A DNA stretch of 64,000 bases from DASZFV01 sp035549075 (GCA_035549075.1 DASZRT010000148.1:4238-68237); one strand, 5' to 3'. Positions 1 to 9,396 are shown, numbered from the stretch's first letter. Notes: generated by a model not told the origin, from the letters alone. Numbers and translations: made by a program.

Positions 1-168
1 CGACAACGCGTTCATCGACAGCGCGTTCATCGACAACGCGTTGGTCGTCGTGAGCGCCGCCTGCTGCGTCTCGATCCCGTCCTCGCCCGCCCCCGTCCCG
101 CCGCACGCCGCCGTCCAGAGCGCCATGAGGCCCACCGCCAGAACCCGGAGATCACCTTTGCGCGCCAT
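1..168 (-). CDS. NALSM-repeat lipoprotein, N-terminal part only
   Basis: The visible 56 codons run from the ATG at 166-168 to the window edge, so the C-terminus is missing. The start is basic, followed by a hydrophobic stretch and a lipobox-like T-A-A-C with Cys22, which suggests export and lipid anchoring. From residue 43 the pentapeptide NALSM repeats, encoded by imperfect 15-bp DNA repeats (CGACAACGCGTTCAT on the plus strand). Short NAL-type repeats after a lipoprotein signal occur in large myxobacterial paralogue families whose role I do not know. No function is assigned. Seen: signal, lipobox, repeats. Inferred: cell-envelope lipoprotein. Confidence 0.7.
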   Translation of the reverse strand, partial: MARKGDLRVLAVGLMALWTAACGGTGAGEDGIETQQAALTTTNALSMNALSMNALS

Positions 169-192
169 GATCGGAAGAATCGACCATGGCTG

Positions 193-207
193 CCCTTATC
201 TTAAGGG
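193..207. promoter_or_regulatory. 15-bp dyad upstream of the left-edge lipoprotein
   Basis: A perfect inverted repeat, CCCTTA-TCT-TAAGGG, lies 25 bases upstream of the lipoprotein start and 41 bases past the leuA stop. It stands in an A/T-rich pocket with a T-run on the minus strand (near 220-227). It could be an operator for the lipoprotein gene or part of a weak leuA terminator. Confidence 0.4.
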
Positions 208-247
208 TACTTACGAAAAAATTTAGCCTTCTATTATGTGTTCAGAA

Positions 248-1429
<1,182 letters not shown>

Positions 1430-1473
1430 GGACAGAAATCTGCCGCGCGTGACTCGATACGGCAAATTAATAA

Positions 1474-1491
1474 TTATCGACATAGTGATAA
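1474..1491. promoter_or_regulatory. LysR-type dyad between leuA and lysR
   Basis: TTATC-N8-GATAA is an 18-bp inverted repeat in the A/T-rich 71-bp gap between the divergent leuA and LysR genes. Position and symmetry fit a LysR-family binding site, although spacing is one base shorter than the classical ATC-N9-GAT. The right arm overlaps TAAGTT (1489-1494), a possible -10 for the LysR gene, so self-repression is plausible. Confidence 0.5.
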
Positions 1492-1500
1492 GTTCCTATT

Positions 1501-2406
1501 ATGGCCGTCGCGATGGATCTCTACGCGCTTTCGGTGTTCCAAGCCGTCGTCGCCGAGGGTAGTTTCTCGCGCGCCGCCGAGAAGCTGTTCCGCACGCAGC
1601 CCGCAGTGTCGCTCGCCGTGCAGCGCCTCGAAGCGGATCTCGGCGCGAAGCTGCTCGATCGTTCGGGCAAGGAGCTGCGCCTCACCGACGAGGGCCGCGC
1701 CGTGCTCGATCACGCGCGCCGCTTCGAGAACGTGGGACGCGAGCTCGAGAACGCGCTCGCCGAGCTGCGCGACAAGTCGGCGGGGCGCCTCAGCGTCGGC
1801 GCCAACGAATCATCGATCCTCTACCTGCTGCCGCACCTCGAGCGCTACCGGCGCCAGCACCCGAAGATCAAGGTGCAGGTGCGGCGCAGCCAATCGAGCA
1901 AGATCCCGTCGGAGCTCTTGCACGGCGACCTCGAGCTCGGCGTCGTCAGCTACGACCCCGCCGACGATCGCCTCGTCTCGCGCGTGATCTTCACCGACGC
2001 GCTCGCCTTCGTCGTGTCGCCGTCGCATCGCCTCGCGCGCCGCAAGCACGTCACGATCGCCGAGCTCGGCGCCGAGACCTTCATCGCCCACAACGTCGTG
2101 TCGCCTTACAGAGAAGCCGTGCTGCGCGAGTTCCGGAGGCACAAGGTGCCGCTCAACATGGACGTCGAGCTGCCGACGCTCGAGACGATCCGCCGCTTCG
2201 TGCAGAACAACGAGGGCGTCGCGTTCTTGCCGCGCATGTGCGTGCAGCGCGACGTCGAGAGCGGCGCGCTGCGCGAGCTGGCCGTCAAGGAGCTGCACGT
2301 CGAGCGCAAGGTGCGCCTGCTGCACGCGCGCGGCCGCACGCTGTCGCACGCGGCGCGCGCGTTCCTCGATCTGGTGTTGCTAGACGCGGCGCAAGGACGC
2401 GCGTAG
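1501..2406 (+). CDS. LysR-family transcriptional regulator
   Basis: A 301-residue protein of normal LysR length. The N-terminal winged helix-turn-helix covers about residues 5-64 (FSRAAEKLFRTQPAVSLAVQ is the recognition region), followed by a type-2 periplasmic-binding fold that senses the effector. Divergent from leuA with a dyad between them, the usual LysR arrangement, so it probably controls leuA or a branched-chain pathway; a leucine precursor is a reasonable effector guess. ATG 1501 has no Shine-Dalgarno but TAAGTT sits six bases upstream, which fits a leaderless mRNA. An ATG at 1513 is an alternative start. Confidence 0.88.
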   Translation: MAVAMDLYALSVFQAVVAEGSFSRAAEKLFRTQPAVSLAVQRLEADLGAKLLDRSGKELRLTDEGRAVLDHARRFENVGRELENALAELRDKSAGRLSVGANESSILYLLPHLERYRRQHPKIKVQVRRSQSSKIPSELLHGDLELGVVSYDPADDRLVSRVIFTDALAFVVSPSHRLARRKHVTIAELGAETFIAHNVVSPYREAVLREFRRHKVPLNMDVELPTLETIRRFVQNNEGVAFLPRMCVQRDVESGALRELAVKELHVERKVRLLHARGRTLSHAARAFLDLVLLDAAQGRA

Positions 2407-2415
2407 CTTCGCGGC

Positions 2416-2646
2416 ATGGCCAAGTCACCCTGCCCCCTTTCAAAGACGCAGTTCCTCGAGAAGGCCGAGCCCGTGAAGATCGTCATCGGCGGCTCGGAGA
2501 TCATCGCCGACAAGCGCGAGTTCTCGACCGGCTCGTTCGGCTGGTACTACAACGGCAAGACGACGATCATGGTCGACGGCAAGCCGCTGTCGATCCAGGT
2601 CGGCCTGAACCTCACCGTCGTCGGTTCCAAAGAAGCGGAACGCTAG
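2416..2646 (+). CDS. small conserved-looking protein of unknown function
   Basis: 76 residues, no signal peptide or membrane segment, with a predicted beta-rich core (KIVIGGSEIIADKREF, then GSFGWYYNGKTTIMVDGKP). I do not recognise the family. It starts nine bases after the LysR stop. The start has no Shine-Dalgarno; TAGCTT (2404-2409), overlapping the LysR stop codon, lies six bases before the ATG, so a separate leaderless transcript is possible. Codon use is the normal GC-rich pattern, supporting a real gene. Confidence 0.6.
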   Translation: MAKSPCPLSKTQFLEKAEPVKIVIGGSEIIADKREFSTGSFGWYYNGKTTIMVDGKPLSIQVGLNLTVVGSKEAER

Positions 2647-2750
2647 AGCGCGTGTAGGGCCTGGTGGTCGCGCCTCTCATGAAAATGGAGGCGCGCCAGG
2701 GATTGCCATGGACGCGGGCGTGCCTAACGGTAGAGTTGAGGCATTCACCC

Positions 2751-3764
2751 GTGACCGGCAGGCACTCGACGCTCGGTGACGAAGCGACCGCTCCGCGGAA
2801 GGCCGAGCGTCTGGCCGCGCGTGCGGCGGCGAAACGCGGCCCCGGTGTGGCGTGGAGCCCGCTCGAGGCCGCGCAGAAGTACCGCATCCACCTGCGGCGC
2901 TTCGCGGGTCCCGCGGCCTACGCCGAGACGCTCGGCCACCTGCGCATCGCGCACATCACCGATCAGCACATCGGGCGCGTCACGCCGTTCGAGGTGCAGA
3001 TGGCGGCCGTGGAGCTCGCCAACGCCGAGCAGCCCGACTTGGTGCTGCTCACGGGCGACTTCGTCTGTCACAGCCAGCTCTTCCTCGACCAGCTCACCGA
3101 GGTCATGCGCGGCTTCAAGGCACCGGTCGTCGGCGTGCTCGGCAACCACGACTACTGGTCGGGCGCCGACGAGGTGAAGCGCGCCCTCGAGCGCGGTGGC
3201 GTCGAAGTCCTCCGCAACCGCCACACGACCGTGACCGTCCACGGCGAGCGCCTGCAGATCGTCGGCGTCGACGACGCGTACACGGGCCACGCGCGCCGCG
3301 ACGAAGCCGTGAAAGGGTTGCGCAAAGACCTTCCGTCGGTCGCGCTCTCGCACATCGCCGAAGAGGCCGACGGGTTGTGGCGCGCGGGCGTGCCGCTCGT
3401 GCTGTCGGGCCACACGCACGGCGGGCAGGTCACGGTCGCGCGCCTGCACGAGCTGGCCGTCGGCATGATCGCGGGTCACAAGTACGTGCACGGCCTCTAC
3501 GGCTCGCGCGACGCGCGCGACCCGCGCCACGGCCAAGGCGCCGTCTACGTGGGCGCCGGAATCGGCGCGGCCGTCATGCCGCTGCGGATCGGCGATCGCG
3601 GGCGGCGCGAGGTCACGATCTTCGAGCTCGGCTGCCAGCCCGGCGACTTCGTCGAGCATCACGAAGAGCAAGCCGCCCTGCCCGGCCGCAAGCCGACCCA
3701 ACGTCAGATGGATCGCCGCGCCGCCGCGGTGGCGCGTAAGCGCTTGGCGCGCGAGCGCCAGTAG
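2751..3764 (+). CDS. calcineurin-like metallophosphoesterase
   Basis: A cytoplasmic dinuclear-metal phosphoesterase of 337 residues. Family motifs appear in order: HITDQHIG (D and H ligands), LTGDF, GNHDYW and GHTHGGQV. The pattern matches the YkuE/LpxG-like group, which hydrolyses phosphodiester or pyrophosphate bonds in lipids or nucleotides; the substrate here cannot be told. Unlike YkuE there is no Tat signal or transmembrane helix, so it is probably soluble. GTG 2751 is chosen because GAGG lies about eight bases upstream; an upstream in-frame ATG (2664) would add 29 residues without family character. The basic, Arg-rich tail is unremarkable. Confidence 0.85.
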   Translation: MTGRHSTLGDEATAPRKAERLAARAAAKRGPGVAWSPLEAAQKYRIHLRRFAGPAAYAETLGHLRIAHITDQHIGRVTPFEVQMAAVELANAEQPDLVLLTGDFVCHSQLFLDQLTEVMRGFKAPVVGVLGNHDYWSGADEVKRALERGGVEVLRNRHTTVTVHGERLQIVGVDDAYTGHARRDEAVKGLRKDLPSVALSHIAEEADGLWRAGVPLVLSGHTHGGQVTVARLHELAVGMIAGHKYVHGLYGSRDARDPRHGQGAVYVGAGIGAAVMPLRIGDRGRREVTIFELGCQPGDFVEHHEEQAALPGRKPTQRQMDRRAAAVARKRLARERQ

Positions 3765-3965
3765 AACGCGACAGCCCGAGCGTTCGCGACGCACGCAACG
3801 ATCGCCGTCGCTCATTGCGCGCGCCCTGCGACGGATTGCCTCGGGTGCGGGGCAGTCCGGAAATTCGTCAATTTATTTGCTCTTTCTTTCGACTTTTTTC
3901 TTTCTGGGCTATGGTCCGCGGCAGATTGGTCTCCCCCTCTGACTAACCTCACAAGGAGCATTGAG

Positions 3966-4580
3966 ATGTTGAAGAAGCTTTTGATCCCGGCCTTCGTGGT
4001 CACGCTCTCGGCGGTCGGCTGCAGCAGCAGCAGCAGCTCGAACCCCGACGGCGGTGGCGGCACCGGCGGCACGACCGCCTCGGGCGGCACCGGCGGCACG
4101 ACCGCGACGGGCGGCACCGGCGGCACGACCGCCTCGGGCGGCACCGGCGGCACGACGGCTTCGGGTGGCACCGGCGGCACGACCGCGACGGGCGGCTCGG
4201 GCGGCGCCTCGGGTGGTTCGGGCGGTACGACGGCCACGGGCGGCTCGGGCGGCGCGAGCGGCGGCGCGGGCGGCACGACCGACGTGACGGCCTCGTGCAC
4301 GGTCACGACCAACACGCCGACGACGGCGGTCCTCTCGGCCGAGGCGTTCTGCGCGAACGTCGTCGCGAAGTGCACGGCCACGACGGCCGGCGCCGCGGTT
4401 CCGACGGCCTACACGGACGCCGATTGCGTGGCGACGTACACGGCGCTCAACACGGCTCACCAGCACTGCCAGTCGTACCACCTGTGCTGGGGCGTCGAGG
4501 GCAAGAGCAACGCCGGGGGAGCGGATCCCGTTACGCATTGCCCGCATGCGTGGGCGACGGGCGCCTGCGCGAACCCGTAG
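3966..4580 (+). CDS. Gly/Thr-linker lipoprotein with Cys-containing C-terminal domain
   Basis: 204 residues. A lipoprotein signal (MLKKLLIPAFVVTLSAVGC, Cys19) is followed by a Ser run, then a low-complexity linker made of GTGGTTASG/GTGGTTATG units, then a C-terminal domain of about 95 residues with several Cys (ASCTVTTNTPTT; CHQYHLCWGVEGKS region). The C-terminal domain is not recognised. AAGGAG lies nine bases before the ATG. It is the first of three neighbouring small linker lipoproteins (with those at 4663 and 5270) and is followed by a strong terminator. Expected location: periplasmic face or cell surface. Confidence 0.75.
   Translation: MLKKLLIPAFVVTLSAVGCSSSSSSNPDGGGGTGGTTASGGTGGTTATGGTGGTTASGGTGGTTASGGTGGTTATGGSGGASGGSGGTTATGGSGGASGGAGGTTDVTASCTVTTNTPTTAVLSAEAFCANVVAKCTATTAGAAVPTAYTDADCVATYTALNTAHQHCQSYHLCWGVEGKSNAGGADPVTHCPHAWATGACANP
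4059..4193 (+). repeat. 27-bp coding minisatellite, five copies
   Basis: Five head-to-tail 27-bp units (each beginning GGCACCGGCGGCACGACCGC) encode nine-residue GTGGTTASG/ATG repeats in the linker of the lipoprotein. The units differ only at a few bases, so slippage or unequal exchange could change linker length in frame. Confidence 0.85.
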
Positions 4581-4596
4581 CCGCAGCTGCATCAAG

Positions 4597-4635
4597 AAGG
4601 CGCCCCGCGCTCGCGCGCTGGGGCGCCTTTTTTTT
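4597..4635 (+). terminator. Rho-independent terminator after the 3966 lipoprotein
   Basis: Ten-base stem AAGGCGCCCC / GGGGCGCCTT with a 13-base GC-rich loop, followed by an eight-base T run. It lies 17 bases past the stop and separates this gene from the next lipoprotein. Confidence 0.9.
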
Positions 4636-4662
4636 GTGCGCGCGTCGGTCTACGCTGATCGC

Positions 4663-5172
4663 ATGCGACGCGCGACCGGTCTCCTGCTCGCGGCCGGGGT
4701 GGTGACGATCTTCGCGGCGCAGGCCTGCGAGAACGACGACCTCTACAAGACCAACAAGGTCTTCGACGTCCCCTACCCCGACGGCGGCGCGGACGCAAAG
4801 GTCGGAGACGCTCCAGCAGACGCGGCGGGCGGAACCGGCGGCGCGACGGCGACCGGAGGCACGGGCGGCGCGATCGCGACCGGCGGTGCAGGCGGCAAAG
4901 CCGCAGGCGGATCGGGCGGAACCGGCGCGGGCGGCGCGACCGGCGCTGGCGGCTCGACAGGCATGGCGGGATCGGGCGGCAAAGGCGGCGCGACCGGCGC
5001 CGGCGGTGCCACGGCAAGCGGCGGCTCGACGGGCGCCGGTGGGTCGACCGCGAGCGGCGGCACCGGCGGCTCGGCCGCGGGTGGCGCGGCCGGTGGCTCG
5101 ACGGGCTCGGGCGGCACAGGCGGCTCGTCCGGTGGTTCGGGCGGAGCGCCCGACGACGCCGGCGTCGACTGA
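4663..5172 (+). CDS. Gly-rich exported protein, probable lipoprotein
   Basis: 169 residues. Signal MRRATGLLLAAGVVTIFAAQAC has Cys22 in a poor lipobox (A-Q-A-C). A short acidic segment is followed by an almost wholly low-complexity GG/TGG/SGG stretch ending in APDDAGVD, so there is no folded C-terminal domain. ATG 4663 is chosen because the signal begins there; upstream codons cover the terminator. TACGCT (4651-4656) six bases before the ATG and no Shine-Dalgarno suggest a leaderless transcript starting just after the terminator. Function unknown. Confidence 0.6.
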   Translation: MRRATGLLLAAGVVTIFAAQACENDDLYKTNKVFDVPYPDGGADAKVGDAPADAAGGTGGATATGGTGGAIATGGAGGKAAGGSGGTGAGGATGAGGSTGMAGSGGKGGATGAGGATASGGSTGAGGSTASGGTGGSAAGGAAGGSTGSGGTGGSSGGSGGAPDDAGVD

Positions 5173-5269
5173 ACCCAGCTGAGTGATCGCGGAAACTTGT
5201 GGGGCGGACGCGACCCGTCGTAAACTGCCGGCCACTCGTCGTCCAACTTCCCGTCGGGAGGCGCCCTTT

Positions 5270-5695
5270 ATGTTCAAGAAGCTCTTGGTTCCCACGCTGG
5301 TGCTGTCGATTGCCGGATTCGTCGGAGTCGGTTGCCACGACCACAGCGGCGACGGAAAGAGCGAGACGGGCGGCTCGACGGGCTCGGGCGGCTCGGGCGG
5401 CTCGACGGGCTCGGGCGGCTCGACGGACGGCGGCGCCGACGCGAGTGACGCGGGCGGCGGCAGCGACGGCGGCGCCGATGCTTCGGGCGGCAGCGGTGGC
5501 GCCTCGGGCGGCAGCGACGGCGGCACCGACGCCTCGGGCGGCACCGACGGCGGCACCGACGCCAAAGGCGACGCGAGCGGCGGCAGCGGTGGCGCCTCGG
5601 GCGGCAGCGGTGGCGTGGGCGGTGTTGGCGGCGTCGGTGGTATCGGCGGCGTCGGCGGCGTCGGCGGATCGCTCCTCGACGCCTCGGTCGGCTGA
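5270..5695 (+). CDS. Gly/Ser/Asp-rich lipoprotein
   Basis: 141 residues. Signal MFKKLLVPTLVLSIAGFVGVGC gives a clean lipobox (G-V-G-C, Cys22). The start resembles that of the 3966 product, suggesting gene duplication. The mature part is entirely low complexity: SGG, then DGGADASDAGGG units, then GVGG repeats, with no recognisable domain. GGGAGG lies nine bases before the ATG. The upstream alternative start at 5183 is rejected because it would bury the signal peptide. Ends nine bases from the convergent kinase gene. Confidence 0.65.
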   Translation: MFKKLLVPTLVLSIAGFVGVGCHDHSGDGKSETGGSTGSGGSGGSTGSGGSTDGGADASDAGGGSDGGADASGGSGGASGGSDGGTDASGGTDGGTDAKGDASGGSGGASGGSGGVGGVGGVGGIGGVGGVGGSLLDASVG

Positions 5696-5704
5696 ACCTC
5701 TCCG

Positions 5705-7198
5705 CTACTCGATGATGGGCGCGTGACCCGCCGCTGACGGCGGCTTCGCGCCCGGCGGCGTGACGGCGGCGGGTGGCGGCGCAACCGCAGGCACGGCCGC
5801 GGGCTCCGCCTTGTGCCCGTGCTCGAGCTTTGCGTGCGCGGCGCGGTGCTCGTCGTGCTCTTCGATCACGGGCGCCGGTGCGGGTGGCGGCTCGACGACG
5901 CTGGGCGGCGCGGGCGGCGGCGCGATCGTTGGCGTGGGTGCAGCCGCGATCGGCGGCGCCGCCATGGGCGCCGGCGTCGGCTCGACGGCGGCGCCCCGCT
6001 GGTGCACGACGACGGCCGCGACGATCGCGGCGACGATCATCACCGCCGCACCGACGAGCCGCGCGACACGACCACCCGAGCGCACGTCGACCGTCGGCCC
6101 GACGCTGTCGACGGGCGCGCTCGGAGCGACGCCACCTGGCGCCGCCAAGCCCGCGGCGCGCGCGTGCATCGTGCGCGTCTCGGCGTCCCGCGACGGCGCG
6201 GGCGCGGCCGCCGCCGTCGCGACGATCGGCACCGTCTGCGACAAGTGCGCCGCGTTCGCGCGGAACAGCGTGCGCATCAGCTCCCCGAGCGCGGCGCCGT
6301 CGGGCGAGTAGCCCGGCAACGCGAGCACGGCCGACAACGCCTCAGACGTACGCGGAAAGCGCAGCTCGGGAGTCGGCGCGAGCATCCGGCGCAGCACGAC
6401 CTCGACCGCGTGCGGAACGTCGCGCCGCCCTGACGCCTCTTCGAACGTCGGGATCTCGCAGCGCGCGACCTGGCCGAGGATCTCCATGTCGCTCGCGCCG
6501 TCGAAGAGCCGTCTCCCCGCGAGCAGCTCCCAGATCGTCACGCCGGCCGCGAACTGATCGGTTCGGTGATCGACGGCGCGCGACGCGAGCTGCTCGGGCG
6601 ACGCGTAGCTGATCTTGCCGCGGAAGCCGCCCGACTTCGTGCTGCGCGCGCTCTGCTCGCGCGCCTTGGCGATGCCGAAGTCCGAGAGCTTCACCTCGCC
6701 GCCGTAGCTCACGAGCACGTTGTGGGGCGAGACGTCGCGATGGACGAGCCCCATGGCGCCGCGCTCGTCGCGGCGCTCGTGCACGTAGCGCAGCGCCTTG
6801 AGCACCTCGCCCGCGACGTGCAGCGCGAGCCCGACGGGGAAGACGTAGCCGGCCGCGCGCGCCGCCTCCGACAAGCGCCGCAGGTCGTGGCCCTCGACGC
6901 GCTCCATGGCGATGTAGTAGCGGCCGCCCAGCCCGCGCTCTTGGCTCGCGTCGACCTTGTCGAAGTCGAACACGGCGACGAGGTTCGCGTGCTGCAGGCG
7001 CGCGGCGATGCGCGCCTCGTTGACGAACAAGCGTTCGAGGTCGGGATCACCCGCGAACGACTCGAGGATGAACTTCAGCGCGACCGGCTTGACGAAGCCC
7101 TGCAGACCCTCGACGCGCGCCGCCCACACCTCGGCCATGCCGCCGACGGCGATGCGCTCGTCGAGCACGTACTTGCCGATGCGTTGTCCCGCCTCCAC
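5705..7198 (-). CDS. membrane-anchored Hanks-type Ser/Thr protein kinase
   Basis: 497 residues. Cytoplasmic kinase domain, residues about 8-275: glycine loop IAVGGMAEVW, catalytic loop HRDVSPHNV, SDFGIAK and the SPEQ segment are all present, so it should be active. A linker leads to one transmembrane helix (VARLVGAAVMIVAAIVAAVVV) and a Pro/Ala-rich extracytoplasmic tail with His-Glu clusters but no sensor fold. The start is probably GTG 7198: TATACA lies six bases upstream and no Shine-Dalgarno is seen, fitting a leaderless mRNA; an in-frame TTG at 7213 would lie inside that hexamer. Substrates unknown. Confidence 0.9.
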   Translation of the reverse strand: MEAGQRIGKYVLDERIAVGGMAEVWAARVEGLQGFVKPVALKFILESFAGDPDLERLFVNEARIAARLQHANLVAVFDFDKVDASQERGLGGRYYIAMERVEGHDLRRLSEAARAAGYVFPVGLALHVAGEVLKALRYVHERRDERGAMGLVHRDVSPHNVLVSYGGEVKLSDFGIAKAREQSARSTKSGGFRGKISYASPEQLASRAVDHRTDQFAAGVTIWELLAGRRLFDGASDMEILGQVARCEIPTFEEASGRRDVPHAVEVVLRRMLAPTPELRFPRTSEALSAVLALPGYSPDGAALGELMRTLFRANAAHLSQTVPIVATAAAAPAPSRDAETRTMHARAAGLAAPGGVAPSAPVDSVGPTVDVRSGGRVARLVGAAVMIVAAIVAAVVVHQRGAAVEPTPAPMAAPPIAAAPTPTIAPPPAPPSVVEPPPAPAPVIEEHDEHRAAHAKLEHGHKAEPAAVPAVAPPPAAVTPPGAKPPSAAGHAPIIE

Positions 7199-7275
7199 GG
7201 GCCTTGTATACAACGGGACGTCTCGAAACTTTGACGGCCTCGAGCCCCGATGTTACGGGGATGTTGGAGGTCTCC

Positions 7276-7662
7276 ATGACCAAGCTCGGAAGACGCAGTC
7301 TGGCGTTGACGTTGGGGTTCGGGCTCGTCGGCGCCGGGGTCGGCACGGCGATCGCGGCCGGTCCCGTGCAGGTGTTCGGCAACTGGGCGCGCGGCGACAT
7401 GGGCAACGCGCACAACACGGGCGGCACGCAGTACATCGGCTGCTGGGTGAACAGCGACCCCTCGGGCGCGCCCCTCGCCTATTGCGAGGCCAACGACGGC
7501 GGCGGCTCGATGAACTTCTGTTACACGTCGAACGGCAACCTCGTGAGCCTCATGAGCTCGATGCAGGCGAGCTCAGAGATTCAGTTCGGCTGGGACACGT
7601 CGCACGCGTGCACATGGCTCACGATCCTCAACTTCTCGCAGCCGCCCGGCCGGCACAACTGA
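7276..7662 (+). CDS. small secreted protein of unknown family
   Basis: 128 residues with a cleavable signal (MTKLGRRSLALTLGFGLVGA then AGVGTAIA-AG). The mature protein contains GNWARGDMGNAHNTGG, a QYIGCWV motif and further Cys residues (AYCEAND, NFCYTS, HACTW), which suggests a small disulphide-stabilised periplasmic or secreted fold. TGGAGG lies six bases before ATG 7276, favouring it over ATG 7261. I cannot name a family. It is immediately followed by a second small exported protein, probably in one transcript. Confidence 0.65.
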   Translation: MTKLGRRSLALTLGFGLVGAGVGTAIAAGPVQVFGNWARGDMGNAHNTGGTQYIGCWVNSDPSGAPLAYCEANDGGGSMNFCYTSNGNLVSLMSSMQASSEIQFGWDTSHACTWLTILNFSQPPGRHN

Positions 7663-7673
7663 GGATGACGATC

Positions 7674-8045
7674 ATGAAGCGCTCGAAAACGGGATTGCTC
7701 CTCGGCGCCGTCGTCGGCGGCGTGTTCGTCCTCGGGACGCTGCTCGGCACGCGCGTCGCCGTCTCCGGAAAGGTGACCGACTCGGGCGGCGGCGCCCCCG
7801 TCAACACGGGTCCATCGCCGATGCCCGCCCCCGGCGGCTGCGACAACGCCCCGTCGTACGACCTCGCCCAGAAGCTCGTCGGCCAGGTCATCGACGCCAA
7901 GAAATGGACGCAGAAGGACCACGAGAAGATCGCGCCGCTCTTCTACGGGCTGCACACCGATCAGAAGATCGAGATCCTCAAGCGCGTCGGCGCCGCCCTC
8001 GACTCGCGCCGCCTCGTCGTCGAGAAGGGCGCGCGCCTCTTCTAA
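7674..8045 (+). CDS. small membrane-anchored or exported helical protein
   Basis: 123 residues. An uncleaved-looking N-terminal helix (LLLGAVVGGVFVLGTLLGT) is followed by a short Gly/Pro linker with one Cys and a helical C-terminal domain of about 70 residues (AQKLVGQVIDAKKWTQKDHE... ILKRVGAALDSRRLVVEKG). GAGG overlaps the stop of the upstream gene and sits nine bases before ATG 7674, so the two genes are probably translationally coupled; ATG 7665 is a less likely start. No known family recognised. Confidence 0.6.
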   Translation: MKRSKTGLLLGAVVGGVFVLGTLLGTRVAVSGKVTDSGGGAPVNTGPSPMPAPGGCDNAPSYDLAQKLVGQVIDAKKWTQKDHEKIAPLFYGLHTDQKIEILKRVGAALDSRRLVVEKGARLF

Positions 8046-8065
8046 AACGAAACGCGCGGTCGCGA

Positions 8066-8081
8066 GCCGGGAGAACCCGGC
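8066..8081 (+). terminator. GC hairpin after the 7276-8045 gene pair
   Basis: GCCGGG-agaa-CCCGGC forms a six-base stem with a tetraloop 20 bases after the stop. There is no T run, so termination here is a guess. Confidence 0.3.
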
Positions 8082-8135
8082 GCGCGCCGCGCGTCCGTGA
8101 CCGTCGCGTTTGGCCTGCGCGTTTGGCTAGATCGG

Positions 8136-9104
8136 CTACTGCGAAATGGGCGTCGCGTCGAAGCGCAGATCGTCGTAGTAGAAGACGATGGGCGTCGCGC
8201 TCGACGAGCCCCAGCCGAACGGCGTGATGAAGTGGTCGTACGTCACGCCGGCGAGCGACATCTCGATCTTCTGCCACGACGTCGTGAGCGTGACGGCGCT
8301 GAACTGGTAGAACGCCGGATCGGGCGAGGGACCGCCGAGGTTGAAGAGCACCTGCTCACCGCCGACGTCACCCGCGACCTGGCCGGCGATGCGCATCGCG
8401 CCCTGGGCCACGCGCGGCGCCTTCGTCGGATCGGTGAAGTCAGGCTGCCCCGGCGCGAGGTCGGTGAGCAGCGATACCGCGGCGTTGCCGACGACCGTCG
8501 GGTTCGCCGGATCCACGGCCGGCGTGTACGTGACCTTGAAGCAGCTGCCGATGGCACCGGCGACGCGCTTCGAGCACGGACCCGTCGTCGCGGTCGACAT
8601 GTCCTCGATCTTGATGGGCTTGCCCGTCGTCGCCGCGTTCGCGAACTGCGACGCCGTGTACGTGTCGCCGGACCAACCCGACGGATACCAGTTGGCGGTG
8701 ATGGCCACCGGGAGCGCCTGAATCGGGACGTTGTCGACGACCGTCGAGCCGCCCGTGCCCGTGTCGCCGCCCGTCGCCGTCGTGCCGCCCGTCGCCGTCG
8801 AGCCGCCCGTCGCCGTCGAGCCGCCGGTCGCCGTCGAGCCGCCCGTCGCCGTCGTGTCGCCGCCCGCGCCCGTCGAGCCGCCCGTCGCCGCGGTCGTGTC
8901 GCCGCCCGCGCCGGTCGTGCCGCCCGTCGCCGCGGTCGTGTCGCCACCCGCGCCCGTCGTGCCACCCGTTGCGGTCGTGCCGCCGCCGCCGGTCGCGCCG
9001 CCGTTGTTGTTCGACTTGCGGGGGCTGCTGGAGCAGGACGCGCCCGCCACCACCGTCGCCCCGATCGCGACCAAGAGAACGTTCCTCAACGACACTCGCA
9101 GCAT
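8136..9104 (-). CDS. linker lipoprotein with beta-sandwich-like C-terminal domain
   Basis: 322 residues. Lipoprotein signal with G-A-S-C (MLRVSLRNVLLVAIGATVVA then GASC), a long TGG/GAGGDTTAATGG linker, then about 190 residues with the layout of a carbohydrate-binding-module-like jelly roll: it ends with WQKIEMSLAG... IVFYYDDLRFDA, the usual final strands of such domains. Polysaccharide binding is an inference. ATG 9104 is chosen over 9119 because AAGGA lies six bases upstream. The linker DNA (near 8740-9000) is a series of imperfect 9- to 27-bp repeats. Confidence 0.7.
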   Translation of the reverse strand: MLRVSLRNVLLVAIGATVVAGASCSSSPRKSNNNGGATGGGGTTATGGTTGAGGDTTAATGGTTGAGGDTTAATGGSTGAGGDTTATGGSTATGGSTATGGSTATGGTTATGGDTGTGGSTVVDNVPIQALPVAITANWYPSGWSGDTYTASQFANAATTGKPIKIEDMSTATTGPCSKRVAGAIGSCFKVTYTPAVDPANPTVVGNAAVSLLTDLAPGQPDFTDPTKAPRVAQGAMRIAGQVAGDVGGEQVLFNLGGPSPDPAFYQFSAVTLTTSWQKIEMSLAGVTYDHFITPFGWGSSSATPIVFYYDDLRFDATPISQ

Positions 9105-9357
9105 GTTGATCCTTTCCAAGTCAGGTCGCCGAATTCGGGTATTCCCGCGAGGGCCCCGCCGCCGGCACGTTGTAAGTGCGGGCGAGGATATCGACGAACC
9201 CGTTTATTGCAAGCGACGAGATTTCCCGTGAATTAACGCGAGTCTCGCGCTCGGCACCACAACCGGATGTCGCCTGGTTTGGAAGCGACTCAGCATCGGT
9301 TCGGTGCACGTGACTTGGATCAGATGCAACGGCCTAGGCGTGCGTAAACACGCCGAA

Positions 9358-9380
9358 GCCTGCGGCATTCCGCCGCAGGC
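9358..9380 (-). terminator. hairpin after yceI
   Basis: GCCTGCGG pairs with CCGCAGGC around a seven-base loop, 17 bases past the yceI stop on the minus strand. Only a short TT follows, so it is a weak or factor-assisted terminator candidate. The rest of 9105-9396 holds nothing I can name apart from the upstream region of the lipoprotein. Confidence 0.5.
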
Positions 9381-9396
9381 TCGTCGGTGCGTCTCC

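Noticed and set aside
4059..4193. CRISPR-like repeat array
   Set aside because: The units are head-to-tail 27-bp coding repeats without spacers, in frame with the lipoprotein linker.
4531..5784. Pro-rich minus-strand frames across the Gly-rich lipoproteins
   Set aside because: GGC/GGT codons read in reverse give Pro; these frames lack starts with ribosome sites and cross a strong terminator.
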